Shown: in pieces, positions 1 through 9,720 of the stretch | Position numbering within the stretch: position 1 is the stretch's first letter | Layout: each line of letters begins with the position of its first letter | NCBI RefSeq assembly: GCF_030908245.1 | Contig: NZ_JAVFJJ010000015.1 | Span: 1 to 64,000 of the forward strand | Direction: 5' to 3' | DNA: 64,000 nt | DNA from: Sinomonas sp. ASV322 | GTDB taxonomy: Bacteria > Actinomycetota > Actinomycetes > Actinomycetales > Micrococcaceae | Position numbers and translations under genes: made by a program | Notes under the pieces: generated by a model | The model's input: the letters and a program-made list of their open reading frames with translations, nothing else | Told to the model about the DNA's origin: nothing | The model's database searches: none

Positions 1-825
1 CTGATCGCCACGGCCGGGGAGCACGTGATCGGCTGGCAGTGGTGCGACACCGAGAAGTCCGCCGCGTGGGCGGCCCTGCTCGAGCGCTTCCCCGCCCCGC
101 GCGTGGTGGTCTGCGACGGCGGTGCCGGCCTGGCCTCGGCCCTGCGCAAGGTCTGGCCGGAGACCCGGGTCCAGCGCTGCCTGGTGCACGTTCACCGCAA
201 CGTCCGCACCCACCTGACCCATCGGCCCCGGCTCGAAGCCGGCAGAGCCCTCCTTCGCCTCTCCAAGGCGCTCATGCGCCTGAAGACCGCCGAAGAGGCC
301 GCCGCCTGGGCGACCGCGCTGAACGACTGGCACACCCGCTGGGGCCCGATGCTCAAACAGCGCACCCACCGCGGCGAGGCCGGGGCCGCGCCGTCATGGG
401 TCAAGCCCTCCCAGCAGTGGTGGTACACCCACAAGCGGCTGCGCGCCGCGTACTACCTGCTCGAGCGGCTCGTGAAGGCCGGGACGCTGTTCACCCACCT
501 CGCCCCCGAGCACGAGGACCTCCGGATCGCCTCGACCACAAACCGGATCGAAGGAGGGGTCAACGCCCAGCTGCGCCTGCTCCTGAAGCACCACCGCGGC
601 ATGAGCCAGAACCACATGAAACGCGCCGTCGAATGGTGGCTCTACACCCACTCCGAAAACCCCGCCCCGGCCCACAAGCTCATCCGCCCAGAGCACCGCG
701 AACCGCCGAAACGAACACCGACAACGACCGAGGAAGAACGGATCGGACCGGCCCTCTACGACACCGCCACGACCGCCGAGGAAGGCCTCTGGGCACGCAC
801 CGGACGGGCCGGCAGAAGCCGATGA
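1..825 (+). mobile_element. IS1249-like transposase, 3' part (cut by window start)
   Basis: C-terminal part of a transposase of the IS1249-like group (mutator/IS256 superfamily). The reading frame is open from base 1, so the start lies outside the window; about 274 residues are visible. Family hallmarks seen: a DGGAGLASAL segment containing a probable catalytic Asp, the following RCLVHVHRNVR segment (C..H pair), and a conserved STTNRIEGGVNAQLR / HHRGMS block that matches the end of IS1249-type transposases. The stop is the TGA at 823-825. A likely right terminal sequence follows at about 838-863 (GTTTTGACCGATAACCCC core), although the left end needed to prove an inverted repeat is outside the window. 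No frameshift is visible, so the copy may be intact. It lies downstream of the tRNA-Ala terminator, where insertion would do little harm. Confidence 0.85.
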
Positions 826-917
826 CACGCCCGGGCCATCCCCACGTTTTGACCGATAACCCCCCGACCGATTGGGAAAGATCAACCGGACTGGAGCGCG
901 GGCTTGCCAGACGAAAA

Positions 918-943
918 GGGTCCCAGCACTAGTGCTGGGACCC
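918..943 (-). terminator. Rho-independent terminator after tRNA-Ala
   Basis: Perfect 26-base palindrome (each arm GGGTCCCAGCACT) starting 5 bases past the tRNA-Ala 3' end. Read on the minus strand it is followed by TTTT (plus-strand AAAA at 914-917), the classic intrinsic terminator shape. It would end transcription of the DUF3566 / tRNA-Ile / DLW-39 / tRNA-Ala block. Confidence 0.85.
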
Positions 944-948
944 ATCGG

Positions 949-1021
949 TGGAGGCAAGGGGACTCGAACCCCTAACCCCCTGCTTGCAAAGCAGGTGCGC
1001 TACCAATTGCGCCATGCCCCC
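949..1021 (-). tRNA. tRNA-Ala (TGC)
   Basis: 73 nt on the minus strand. The acceptor arm GGGGGCA pairs with TGCCTCC, with discriminator A at 949. The anticodon loop contains TTTGCAA (anticodon TGC) on a CCTGC/GCAGG stem, and the T-loop GGTTCGAGTCC is standard. CCA is not encoded directly after the discriminator. It lies downstream of tRNA-Ile in the same orientation, an arrangement common next to gyrA in Actinobacteria. Confidence 0.97.
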
Positions 1022-1037
1022 GAGAATCCAGGCGAAG

Positions 1038-1157
1038 CTAGTCGACGCGATCCGTCGTCGAGCTCCAGACCTTCTTCTGGGCTTCGGATTCCTGGATCTT
1101 CCGGACAAGAAAGGCACCCGCGAGAGCAGCGATCGCCACCGCAATCAGCTTCTTCAC
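1038..1157 (-). CDS. DLW-39 family micro-protein
   Basis: 39-residue protein beginning MKKLIAVAIAALAGAFLVRK, with a GTG start at 1157 and stop TAG at 1038-1040. A strong GGAGG Shine-Dalgarno lies 5-6 bases upstream. The length of exactly 39 residues, the single N-terminal hydrophobic helix (about residues 4-18) with a KK start, the acidic-polar tail and the location between tRNA-Ile and tRNA-Ala all match the actinobacterial DLW-39 family of unknown function. The family's naming DLW triad appears here as KVW. It is probably anchored in the membrane by one helix. It is too short for most gene-calling cut-offs and easy to miss. Confidence 0.85.
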   Translation of the reverse strand: MKKLIAVAIAALAGAFLVRKIQESEAQKKVWSSTTDRVD

Positions 1158-1186
1158 GGGCACCTCCAACCGGAAACAGGTTTCCG

Positions 1187-1260
1187 TGGGCGTACCAGGA
1201 CTTGAACCTGGGACCTCTTCGTTATCAGCGAAGCGCTCTAACCGCCTGAGCTATACGCCC
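1187..1260 (-). tRNA. tRNA-Ile (GAT)
   Basis: 74 nt on the minus strand. The acceptor stem GGGCGTA pairs with TACGCCC, discriminator A at 1187. The D-arm is AGCTCAGGCGGTTAGAGC, the anticodon loop CTGATAA (anticodon GAT), and the T-loop GGTTCAAGTCC. It is followed on the same strand by the DLW-39 gene and tRNA-Ala. Confidence 0.97.
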
Positions 1261-1334
1261 CCATTTTGGCCCCACAGTGCGCTCGGGCCGAGATATGACT
1301 TTACAGCACCCCGGGGCCACCGGACAAATCGAGA

Positions 1335-1922
1335 TCAGTCGTCCGTGAGGGTCACCCCGATGCCGCCAACGAGCGCAGCCGAGATGTTGTACAGGACGGC
1401 CGTGAGCATCGAGAGCGCCGTGAGCAGCACGACGTTGACGACGGCGATGATCGTCGCGAACGACGCGACCTGGCCCAGCGAGGCGATCTTCTTGAGGTCG
1501 AAGCCGCCGCTCTCGGATCCCGCGACCTCACCGAGGAGGCCGTTGATCTTGTCGAAGATGCCCGTGACGTCGAGGACCATCCACAGGACGATCGACGCCA
1601 CGACGGTCACGATGCCGAGCGCGACCGAGAGGAGGAACGACATCTTGAGCACGGACCACGGGTCGACCTTGCTCACGAGGAGCCGCGCGCGCCGCTGCTT
1701 GGCCTTCGGAGCGGGGCGCACGAGACCCTGCGTCGGGGCGCCACCAAGGGGAGCCCGCGGCTGCGTCGGCCGAGGGGCGGGACGCTGCTGCGTCGTCGTC
1801 GGGCCTTGGGAGCCGCGCGGCTGGGAGTTGGCCGACGGCGCTGCGGCACCCGGCCGCTGAGGTGGCCGAGCCGGTGGGGTCACCGGGTAGCCGCCACGGG
1901 CCTCGTTCTCTGGCGTGCTCAC
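1335..1922 (-). CDS. DUF3566 membrane protein
   Basis: 195 residues. The N-terminal half (about 1-85) is Pro/Arg/Gln-rich and probably disordered. The C-terminal half carries two hydrophobic segments (about 95-125, [20 protein letters not shown]; and about 150-185, [21 protein letters not shown]), the DUF3566 pattern. The GTG start at 1922 overlaps the gyrA stop by 4 bases (GTGA), so it is translationally coupled to gyrA. DUF3566 proteins sit next to gyrA across Actinobacteria; in mycobacteria the homologue has been linked to cell-envelope and division complexes, but that function is not proved for this one. tRNA-Ile follows 74 bases downstream. Confidence 0.9.
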   Translation of the reverse strand: MSTPENEARGGYPVTPPARPPQRPGAAAPSANSQPRGSQGPTTTQQRPAPRPTQPRAPLGGAPTQGLVRPAPKAKQRRARLLVSKVDPWSVLKMSFLLSVALGIVTVVASIVLWMVLDVTGIFDKINGLLGEVAGSESGGFDLKKIASLGQVASFATIIAVVNVVLLTALSMLTAVLYNISAALVGGIGVTLTDD

Positions 1923-4558
1923 GCGTTACCTCCGGGGTTCTCGACAGAGTCTCCGGTCAACGTTACGGCATCCGACGCTTCGGTGCTGGGGCCCTCGACC
2001 GCAGCGGCGCCCTCAGTACCCTCCTCCTCGGGCTCCTCCACGAGCCCACGCTCGGTGTTCTTCGCCACCGCAATGATGCGGTCGCCCCTGTCCGGCTTGG
2101 CGAAAATGACGCCCATCGTGTCACGTCCCGTGACCGGCACGCCGGATACGGCGGAGCGCACGACCTTGCCGCCCTCCATGACCACCAGCACCTCGTCCTC
2201 GTCGTGCACGATGAGTCCGCCCATGAGGTGGCCGCGGCCCTCTTGGTACTTGCCGACCTTGATGCCGAGACCGCCACGCCCCTGCCGCCGGTACTCCTCG
2301 ACGGCCGTCTTCTTGGCATAGCCGGCCTCGGTGACGATGAAGACGTACGAGTCGTCGGTCACGACGTCCGCGGTGAGGAGCTCGTCGTCGTCCCTGAACT
2401 TCATGCCGGTGACGCCGCTCGTGGCGCGGCCCATCGGGCGCAGCGCGTCGTCGTCGGCCGTGAAGCGCACGGACTGGCCGTGGCGCGAGACGAGCATGAG
2501 ATCGTCGGTCTCTGACACGAGCTGCGCCGAGACGAGTTCGTCGCCGTCGCGCAGGTTGATCGCGATGACGCCGGCGGTGCGGTTCGTGTCGTAGTCCTCG
2601 AGGCGGGTCTTCTTGACGAGGCCGCTCTTCGTCGCGAGCACGAGGTACGGCGCCTGCTGATAGTCGCGCAGGTCGAGCACCTGGGCGATGCGCTCGTCGG
2701 GCTGGAACGCGAGGACGTTCGCGACGTGCTGGCCCTTCGCGTCGCGGCCGCCCTCGGCGAGCTCGTACGCCTTCGCCCGGTAGACGCGGCCGAGGTTCGT
2801 GAAGAACAGGAGCCAGTGGTGCGTCGTCGTGACGAAGAAGTGCTCGACGACGTCGTCGCCGCGCAGCTGAGCGCCCCTCACACCCTTGCCGCCGCGGTTC
2901 TGCTGCCGGTACTGATCGCTCCGGGTCCGCTTGACGTAGCCGCCGCGCGTGATCGTGACGACCATTTCCTCTTCGGGAATGAGGTCCTCGACGCTCATCT
3001 CGCCGTCGAAGCCCGCGAGGATGCGGGTGCGGCGGTCGTCTCCGTACTTATCGACGATCGCCCCGAGCTCCTCGGAGATGATCGTGCGCTGGAGGGCCGG
3101 ATCGGCAAGGATCGCATTGAACTCGACGATCTGGGCCTCGAGCTCCTCGTGCTTGTCGATGATCCTCTGCCGCTCGAGGGCCGCGAGCCGTCGAAGCTGC
3201 ATGTCGAGGATCGCCTGGGCCTGTTGCTGGTCGATCTCGAGCAGCGCCATGAGGCCCTCACGCGCTTCCTCGACTGTGGGGGAGCGGCGGATGAGCGCGA
3301 TGACCTCGTCGAGCATGTCGAGCGCCTTGAGCACGCCGCGGAGGATGTGGATCTCCTCCTCGGCCTTGCGCAGCCGGAAGCGGGTGCGGCGCACGATCAC
3401 GTCGATCTGGTGCGTGACCCAGTGGCGCACGAACGCGTCGAGGGAGAGGGTGCGCGGCACGCCGTCGACGATCGCGAGCATGTTCGCCGCGAAATTGTCC
3501 TGCAGCTGCGTGTGCTTGTAGAGGTTGTTGAGCACGACCTTCGCGACCGCGTCCCGCTTGAGGACGATCACGAGGCGCTGGCCGGTGCGGCCCGAGGTCT
3601 CGTCTCGGAGGTCGGCGATGCCGGCCAGCTTGCCGTCCTTGACGAGCTCGGCGATCTTCATCGCGAGGTTGTCCGGGTTCGCCATGTAGGGGAGCTCGGT
3701 GACCACGAGGCACGTGCGGCCCTGGATCTCCTCGACGTTGACGACCGCGCGCATCGTGATCGAGCCACGGCCGGTGCGGTAAGCGTCCTCGATGCCCCGG
3801 TGGCCGAGGATCGTCGCGCCCGTCGGGAAGTCAGGGCCCTTGATGCGCGCGAGGAGCGCGTCGAGGAGTTCCTCGCGGGTCGCCTCGGGGTTCTGGAGGT
3901 ACCACTGGACGCCGTCGGCCACCTCGCGCAGGTTGTGCGGCGGGATGTTCGTGGCCATGCCGACGGCGATGCCCGACGAGCCGTTGACGAGCAGGTTCGG
4001 GAACCGGGCCGGCAGGATCGTCGGCTCCTGGTTCTTGCCGTCGTAGTTGTCCTGGAAGTCGACGGTCTCCTCGTCGATGTCCCGGACCATCTCCATGGCG
4101 AGCGGCGCCATCTTGGTCTCGGTGTACCGCGGTGCAGCCGCGCCGTCGTTTCCGGGGGAGCCGAAGTTCCCCTGGCCGAGCGCGAGCGGGTACCGCATGA
4201 CCCAGTCCTGGATGAGGCGCACGAGGGCGTCGTAGATCGCCATGTCGCCGTGCGGGTGGTACGTGCCCATGACGTCGCCCACGACGCGCGCGCACTTGTT
4301 GAACCCGCGGTCGGGGCGGTAGCCGCCGTCGAACATCGCGTACAGGACGCGCCGGTGCACGGGCTTGAGGCCGTCGCGCACGTCCGGCAGCGCGCGGCCG
4401 ACGATGACCGCCATGGCATAGTCGAGGTAGGAACGCTGCATCTCCGTCTGGAGGTCGACCTGCTCGACGCGGTCGATCACCGCGCCCTCGACGACGCCGC
4501 CGGCAAGGCCGGCGTCGTCCGGGCCCAGGCCGGGGTTCTCGGGGGTCTCGTCACTCAC
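1919..4558 (-). CDS. gyrA: DNA gyrase subunit A
   Basis: 879 residues, full length. Subunit A of the type IIA topoisomerase that introduces negative supercoils. The catalytic tyrosine is Tyr145 in [10 protein letters not shown]. The wing and coiled-coil regions follow, then six beta-pinwheel blades; the GyrA-box appears as QNRGGKG. The C-terminus is acidic and Glu-rich. GTG start at 4558 with an AGGAG motif upstream. It is downstream of gyrB (49 bases) and overlaps the DUF3566 gene. In the quinolone-binding helix the sequence is [10 protein letters not shown] (101-110): the residue equivalent to E. coli Ser83 is Met106, while the acidic residue (Asp110) is kept. Confidence 0.98.
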   Translation of the reverse strand: MSDETPENPGLGPDDAGLAGGVVEGAVIDRVEQVDLQTEMQRSYLDYAMAVIVGRALPDVRDGLKPVHRRVLYAMFDGGYRPDRGFNKCARVVGDVMGTYHPHGDMAIYDALVRLIQDWVMRYPLALGQGNFGSPGNDGAAAPRYTETKMAPLAMEMVRDIDEETVDFQDNYDGKNQEPTILPARFPNLLVNGSSGIAVGMATNIPPHNLREVADGVQWYLQNPEATREELLDALLARIKGPDFPTGATILGHRGIEDAYRTGRGSITMRAVVNVEEIQGRTCLVVTELPYMANPDNLAMKIAELVKDGKLAGIADLRDETSGRTGQRLVIVLKRDAVAKVVLNNLYKHTQLQDNFAANMLAIVDGVPRTLSLDAFVRHWVTHQIDVIVRRTRFRLRKAEEEIHILRGVLKALDMLDEVIALIRRSPTVEEAREGLMALLEIDQQQAQAILDMQLRRLAALERQRIIDKHEELEAQIVEFNAILADPALQRTIISEELGAIVDKYGDDRRTRILAGFDGEMSVEDLIPEEEMVVTITRGGYVKRTRSDQYRQQNRGGKGVRGAQLRGDDVVEHFFVTTTHHWLLFFTNLGRVYRAKAYELAEGGRDAKGQHVANVLAFQPDERIAQVLDLRDYQQAPYLVLATKSGLVKKTRLEDYDTNRTAGVIAINLRDGDELVSAQLVSETDDLMLVSRHGQSVRFTADDDALRPMGRATSGVTGMKFRDDDELLTADVVTDDSYVFIVTEAGYAKKTAVEEYRRQGRGGLGIKVGKYQEGRGHLMGGLIVHDEDEVLVVMEGGKVVRSAVSGVPVTGRDTMGVIFAKPDRGDRIIAVAKNTERGLVEEPEEEGTEGAAAVEGPSTEASDAVTLTGDSVENPGGNA

Positions 4559-4607
4559 GAGTGTCTCCTAAAGATTGCTCTGGCTTATCCGCGGGTCGGG
4601 ACCCGGC

Positions 4608-6632
4608 TCAGATGTCCAGGAAGCGGACGTCCTTGGCGTTCTGCTGGATGAAGTGGCGTCGCGACTCGACGTCGTCGCCCATGAGCACGGAGAAGGTCTG
4701 GTCCGCGGCCGCGGCATCCTCCATCGTGACCTGCAGGAGCGTCCGGTGGTCTGGGTCCATGGTCGTGTCCCACAGCTCGGTGTAGTCCATCTCGCCGAGG
4801 CCCTTGTACCGCTGGATCCCGTTCTCCTTCGGGAGCCGCTGGCCCTTGGCTGTGCCCACGCGGATGGTCTCGTCCCGCTCGCGGTCGCTGTACACGTAGT
4901 CGTGCGCGTGGTTCGACCACTTGATGCGGTAGAGCGGCGGCTGCGCGAGGTACACGTAGCCGTTCTCGATGAGCGGGCGCATGTACCGGAACAGGAGCGT
5001 CATGAGCAGTGTCGTGATGTGCTGGCCGTCGACGTCGGCGTCGGCCATGAGCACGATCTTGTGGTAGCGCAGCTTGGCGATGTCGAAGTCCTCGCCGATG
5101 CCCGTGCCGAACGCCGTGATCATCGACTGGATCTCGGCGTTGCCGAGCGCCTTGTCGAGGCGAGCCCGCTCGACGTTGAGGATCTTGCCGCGCAGCGGGA
5201 GGATCGCCTGCGTCTTGGGGTTGCGGCCGCGCTTCGCCGAACCGCCTGCCGAGTCACCCTCGACGAGGTAGACCTCGCACTCCGACGGATCCTTGGACGA
5301 GCAATCCGAGAGCTTGCCCGGCATGCCGAACGATTCGAGCGGGCTCTTCCGGCGCGCGTTGTCGCGGGCCTTGCGGGCCGCCATGCGCGCCTGGGACGCC
5401 TGGATCGCCTTGCGGATGACCTCGCGAGCCGGCCCCGGATTGCGCTCGAGCCAGTCGCCGAGCTGGTCCGTCACGACGCGCTGGACGAACCCCTTCGCGT
5501 CGGAGTTGCCGAGCTTCGTCTTCGTCTGGCCTTCGAACTGTGGTTCAGCGAGCTTGATGCTGACGACGGCGGTGAGGCCTTCGCGGACGTCGTCGCCCGT
5601 GAGGTTCTCCTCCTTCTCCTTGAGGATGCCCTTCTCGCGCGCGTACCGGTTGACGAGGGACGTCATCGCGGCACGGAAGCCCTCCTCGTGGGTGCCGCCC
5701 TCGTGCGTGTTGATCGTGTTCGCGTACGTGTGAACCGACTCGGCGTAGGCCGTGGTCCACTGCATTGCGATCTCAAGCGCCATCTTCTTCTCGTCGTCGA
5801 CGTTCTCGAACGCGATGACTTCCTCGTGCACAACCTCGATCTTCTTCGAGGAGTTGAGGTGCTTGACGTAGTCGAGGAGACCGTCCTCGTACCTGTAGTC
5901 GACGGTGCGCGGCGCGGGCGCGTGCTCGCCGTCGTCGCCCGCGATCTCCTCCTCGTCGATCTGTTCGAAGCGCTCGTCCGTGAGCGTGATGCGGAGCCCC
6001 TTGTTGAGGAACGCCATCTGCTGGAAGCGAGCACGGAGCGTCTCGAAATCGAACTCGGTGCTCTCGAAGATCGCCGGGTCTGGGTAGAAGGTCTGGATCG
6101 TCCCCGTCGCGTCGGTCGCCTCACCCTGCTCGAGGCTTCCAACCGGCTGCCCGCCGTCGCGGAAGGACATGCACCACACATGGCCCTGGCGCCGCACTTC
6201 GGTGATGACGCGCGTCGAGAGGGCGTTGACGACCGAGATGCCGACGCCGTGGAGGCCGCCCGAGACGGTGTATCCGCCGCCGCCGAACTTGCCGCCCGCG
6301 TGCAGGATCGTCATGACGACCTCGACCGTCGGCTTGCCCTCGGTCGGGTGGATGTCCACGGGAATGCCGCGGCCGTTGTCCTCGACGCGCACGCCGCCGT
6401 CGCGCTGGAGCGTCACGTTGATGTGGTCGCAGTAACCCGCGAGGGCCTCGTCGACCGAGTTGTCGACCACTTCGTAGACCAGGTGGTGCAGGCCGCGCGG
6501 ACCTGTGGACCCGATGTACATGCCGGGGCGTTTGCGGACGGCTTCGAGGCCCTCGAGCACCGTGATGCTGCTTGCCCCGTATTCCTTGGGTGCCTTCGCT
6601 TCGGGCACGTTCGCTCCGCTCTCGTCAGACAC
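4608..6632 (-). CDS. gyrB: DNA gyrase subunit B
   Basis: 674 residues, the ATPase subunit of gyrase. The GHKL ATP-binding site is seen as NSVDEA (58-63), the EDNGRGIPV motif near 84 and the [18 protein letters not shown] lid (125-139). The TOPRIM domain has EGDSAGG at 458-464 and DADVDG at 531-536. Start is a GTG at 6632. The 274 bases between this start and the dciA stop hold its promoter region; I see no convincing hexamer pair there. gyrA follows 49 bases downstream and is likely co-transcribed. Confidence 0.98.
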   Translation of the reverse strand: MSDESGANVPEAKAPKEYGASSITVLEGLEAVRKRPGMYIGSTGPRGLHHLVYEVVDNSVDEALAGYCDHINVTLQRDGGVRVEDNGRGIPVDIHPTEGKPTVEVVMTILHAGGKFGGGGYTVSGGLHGVGISVVNALSTRVITEVRRQGHVWCMSFRDGGQPVGSLEQGEATDATGTIQTFYPDPAIFESTEFDFETLRARFQQMAFLNKGLRITLTDERFEQIDEEEIAGDDGEHAPAPRTVDYRYEDGLLDYVKHLNSSKKIEVVHEEVIAFENVDDEKKMALEIAMQWTTAYAESVHTYANTINTHEGGTHEEGFRAAMTSLVNRYAREKGILKEKEENLTGDDVREGLTAVVSIKLAEPQFEGQTKTKLGNSDAKGFVQRVVTDQLGDWLERNPGPAREVIRKAIQASQARMAARKARDNARRKSPLESFGMPGKLSDCSSKDPSECEVYLVEGDSAGGSAKRGRNPKTQAILPLRGKILNVERARLDKALGNAEIQSMITAFGTGIGEDFDIAKLRYHKIVLMADADVDGQHITTLLMTLLFRYMRPLIENGYVYLAQPPLYRIKWSNHAHDYVYSDRERDETIRVGTAKGQRLPKENGIQRYKGLGEMDYTELWDTTMDPDHRTLLQVTMEDAAAADQTFSVLMGDDVESRRHFIQQNAKDVRFLDI

Positions 6633-6906
6633 AGGCGGTCTCTACCCCTCTTCAGTAGACAGGCTTATCGCATTAATTCTACCGGTTGGTTCGCGAAATT
6701 CCGGCCAGCGGCGCCCGCGGGTGCCCATGGGAAGCCCGCAACGGGCCGAATGGCGGCTCATCGGGACCCCGACCAAGGGGGAGTGTGGCTCCCGCCCCGT
6801 GAACGGCCCAGACAGCGGATTCCCGGCTTCCGCCGCATACCAGTCGACGCGCCGTTGCGCCAGTCACCTTCCCGGGCCCGGCCGACGGGAGCGGAGGGGC
6901 GAGACG

Positions 6907-7455
6907 TCAGCCGTACGTGTCGCGCGGCCCGCGGCCCCGCACGTGCCGCACGCCCTTGCGCCAGCTCGGCGCCGCGGGCCCGAGAACATGGAGCGAGCGG
7001 ACGACGTCGGGGCCCAGCTCGCGCGCGAAGCGGTCGAGGAGCGCCGTGCTCAGCAGGCGGAGCTGAGTGGCCCACGCCGTCGAATCGCACCTCACCCGCA
7101 GCGTCGTGTCCTCGAAGCTCTCCGGCGTGCAGTGCGCCGCGACCTCGGGACCCACGAGTTCGGGCCACCTCGCGATCACCGAGCCGACCGCGACCGGGGA
7201 GGACCATCCCCGTTCCGAGACCATGCGGCTCATGACGCTCCCCAGGCCCTGTGGGTCCCGGCCGCCGTAGCCCTCGGCAAAGCCGGATCCCCGCCGTCGT
7301 CCTTCACGCCTGGCCCGGGTATCGGCCGCCCCCGACGAGCCGAGCGAGCCGGACGCGCGCGTGCGGATCTCGCCGCGCGCCTCGGCCGCCCGGCGAACCC
7401 GATTGAGGGCGGACTGGGCGGCGTCGATCTCGTCCTTCGGCTCGTCCGCCATCAT
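6907..7455 (-). CDS. DciA-like helicase loader (DUF721)
   Basis: 182 residues from the ATG at 7455, which overlaps the recF stop in an ATGATGA-like junction (a second ATG at 7452 is equally possible). The N-terminal third is charged and flexible. The C-terminal DUF721 domain (about residues 60-165) contains SPVAVGSVIARWPELVGPEV and the strand LRVRCDSTAWATQLRLLS. DUF721 proteins are the DciA family, which helps load the replicative helicase in bacteria lacking DnaC; the role is established for relatives and inferred here. The position after recF within the replication cluster fits. Confidence 0.85.
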   Translation of the reverse strand: MMADEPKDEIDAAQSALNRVRRAAEARGEIRTRASGSLGSSGAADTRARREGRRRGSGFAEGYGGRDPQGLGSVMSRMVSERGWSSPVAVGSVIARWPELVGPEVAAHCTPESFEDTTLRVRCDSTAWATQLRLLSTALLDRFARELGPDVVRSLHVLGPAAPSWRKGVRHVRGRGPRDTYG

Positions 7456-8774
7456 CCACCCGCCGGGGCGGGCCCGGTTTCGTCCTCGATCCCGCCGGGC
7501 ACAACCCTGATCCGGCGGCCCGCGAGCTCGGCCGGGATGTCGCCGTCGACCGCGGCCGTGACAATGACCTGCTCCGCGTGCGCGACGATCGAGGCGAGCC
7601 GCGCGCGGCGGGCCGTATCGAGCTCGGCGAAAACGTCGTCGAGGATGAGGATGGGCTCGTCGCCGTCGACCGTCGAATCGTCGAGCATGACGTAGTACGA
7701 CCCGAGCCGGAGCGCGAGCGCGAACGACCACGTCTCGCCATGGGACGCGAAGCCCTTCGCGGGCGCCTCGCCCAGGAGAAGTTCAAGCTCGTCCCGATGC
7801 GGCCCCACGAGCGAGAGCCCGCGCTCGAGCTCGGCCGGCCGCGCGGCCGCGAGTGCCGAGAGATAGAGCTCCGCGAGCTCGTCGGCGGGGAGGGCCTCGA
7901 GGCCGCCGCCGTCGGATGAGCCCTCGGCTTGCGCGGACAGCGGCGCCGCGCCCGCATCCACGGTGAGCAGGCCGCCGGAGGCGGGCTGGGCATCGGGGCC
8001 GGATTGGGCATTCGGGTCAGACTGGCCGTCGTCGTCCGGGACGAAGCCCGTGATCGAGGAGCGATAGACGAGCCGCGCGGCCTTCGACCCGTCCGTGAGC
8101 TGCTCGTACGCCTTTGCAACGTGGGGCCGCAGCCGCTCGACGATTTCGAGTCGCGCGGCGAGGAGCTGTGCGCCGATCCGCGCGAGATGCTGGTCCCACA
8201 CATCGAGGGTCGACTCGACCGTCGCACCGTGGGCGTCGGGCGCCCGTCCTCCGCGCGAGCGGGAGGTGCGTGCCGACTTGAGGAGCGCATTGCGCTGCTT
8301 GAGGACACGGTCGTAGTCCGCCCGGGTGCCGGCATGCCGGGGAGCGAGGACCGTCAGGAGCTCGTCGAGGAAGCGACGGCGCGCCGACGGGTCGCCCTTG
8401 ACGAGGGCAAGGTCCTCGGGCGCGAAAAGGACGGTTCGGGCGATTCCGAGGATTTCCCGCGCACGCCGTGGGGCGCCGCGGTTGATCCTGGCCCGGTTCG
8501 CCTTCCCCGGATTGATCTCGAGTTCGAGCTGCGAACGCTGCACGCCGCGGACGAACCCGGCGCGAACGAAGGCTTGCGTCGAGCCGAACCGCACGAGCGG
8601 CGCGTCCGAGGAGACGCGATGCGAGGACAGCGTCGACATGAGGCCCAGGGCCTCGACGACGTTCGTCTTCCCGACGCCGTTCGGCCCGACGAGAACAGTC
8701 GGGCCGGGTTCGAACTCGAGATCGAGCTGGGGGTAGCTCCGGAAGTCCGTGAGCGAGAGCCGTTCGACGTACAC
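7452..8774 (-). CDS. recF: DNA repair and gap-recombination protein RecF
   Basis: 440 residues. SMC-like ATPase acting with RecO and RecR to load RecA at ssDNA gaps. It starts MYVERLSLTDFRSYPQL, has Walker A GPNGVGKTN near residue 33, and ends with the ABC-type signature region and Walker B (PILILDDVFAELD, near residue 385). An insertion at about 245-290, rich in Ser, Asp and Ala, makes it longer than the usual 360-400 residues. dciA overlaps its 3' end; gnd lies 23 bases upstream. Confidence 0.95.
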   Translation of the reverse strand: MYVERLSLTDFRSYPQLDLEFEPGPTVLVGPNGVGKTNVVEALGLMSTLSSHRVSSDAPLVRFGSTQAFVRAGFVRGVQRSQLELEINPGKANRARINRGAPRRAREILGIARTVLFAPEDLALVKGDPSARRRFLDELLTVLAPRHAGTRADYDRVLKQRNALLKSARTSRSRGGRAPDAHGATVESTLDVWDQHLARIGAQLLAARLEIVERLRPHVAKAYEQLTDGSKAARLVYRSSITGFVPDDDGQSDPNAQSGPDAQPASGGLLTVDAGAAPLSAQAEGSSDGGGLEALPADELAELYLSALAAARPAELERGLSLVGPHRDELELLLGEAPAKGFASHGETWSFALALRLGSYYVMLDDSTVDGDEPILILDDVFAELDTARRARLASIVAHAEQVIVTAAVDGDIPAELAGRRIRVVPGGIEDETGPAPAGG

Positions 8775-8797
8775 GGACCAGGCAGTCCTTCCCGCCG

Positions 8798-9682
8798 CTA
8801 CTTGGCGGGGCGCGTGGCGTGCCCGCCAAACTGGTGGCGCAGGGCCGAGACCATCTTCATGGCGGGGGAGCTGTCCTCGCGGGACTCGAAGCGCGCGAAA
8901 AGAGCGGCGGTGATGGCCGGTGCGGGGACCGCGTTGGCGATCGCCTCCTCAACCGTCCAACGGCCCTCGCCCGAATCCTCGACGTAGTCGTCGATGTTCG
9001 CAAGGCCGGGGTCTTCCTCGAGGGCCTTGACGAGGAGGTCGAGGAGCCACGACCGGACGACGGTGCCCTTCTGCCACGCACGGAACGTGCCGGGGAGATC
9101 GGTGATGATGTCCTTCGCGGCGAGGAGCTGGTACCCCTCGGCGTAGGACTGCATGAGGCCGTACTCGATCCCGTTGTGGACCATCTTGGCGTAGTGGCCC
9201 GCGCCGATCCCGCCGACGTGGACGAAGCTGTCCGCGCGCTCGCCTTGGGGGCGCAGTGCATCGAAGATCGGCATGGCGATCTCGACGTCCTCCGCCGCGC
9301 CGCCGGCCATGAGCCCGTAGCCGTTTTGGAGCCCCCACACTCCGCCGGAAACGCCGCAGTCCACGAAGCGGATGCCCTTCTCGGCGAGTTCGGCGGCGTG
9401 GCGCTGGTCCTCGGTGAAGCGCGAGTTGCCGCCGTCGATCACGAGATCGCCGGGGGAGAGCTTCTCGCCGAGCTCCTTCACGACTTTGTCGGTGATCTCG
9501 CCCGCGGGGACCATGACCCAGACGACGCGCGGAACCGGCAGCGTGCCGACGAGCTCATCGATCGTCGCGACATCCGAGACCTCGGGATTGCGGTCGAAGC
9601 CCGTCACCTCGAGACCCGCGCGGCGTGCTCGCTCGCGCATGTTGAAGCCCATCTTGCCGAGGCCGATCAATCCGAAGTGCAT
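8798..9682 (-). CDS. gnd: 6-phosphogluconate dehydrogenase, short NAD-type
   Basis: 294 residues. Oxidative decarboxylation of 6-phosphogluconate to ribulose 5-phosphate. The N-terminal Rossmann motif GLGKMGFNM is at 7-15. The substrate loop VDCGVSGGVWGLQNGYG and the catalytic helix KMVHNGIEYGLMQ identify the family. The length of about 300 residues marks the short GntZ/YqeC-type form, usually NAD-dependent, rather than the 470-residue form. Insertion of gnd between recF and dnaN is a recurrent arrangement in Actinobacteria. Confidence 0.92.
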   Translation of the reverse strand: MHFGLIGLGKMGFNMRERARRAGLEVTGFDRNPEVSDVATIDELVGTLPVPRVVWVMVPAGEITDKVVKELGEKLSPGDLVIDGGNSRFTEDQRHAAELAEKGIRFVDCGVSGGVWGLQNGYGLMAGGAAEDVEIAMPIFDALRPQGERADSFVHVGGIGAGHYAKMVHNGIEYGLMQSYAEGYQLLAAKDIITDLPGTFRAWQKGTVVRSWLLDLLVKALEEDPGLANIDDYVEDSGEGRWTVEEAIANAVPAPAITAALFARFESREDSSPAMKMVSALRHQFGGHATRPAK

Positions 9683-9720
9683 GGTTGTCCTTTCGACGAC
9701 GACTGAGGGCCTGGGTGGGG

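Noticed and set aside
4575-7235. 886-codon plus-strand frame across gyrB and dciA, and a 641-codon one across gyrA
   Set aside because: Mirror frames of gyrB and gyrA; no ribosome site or family match.
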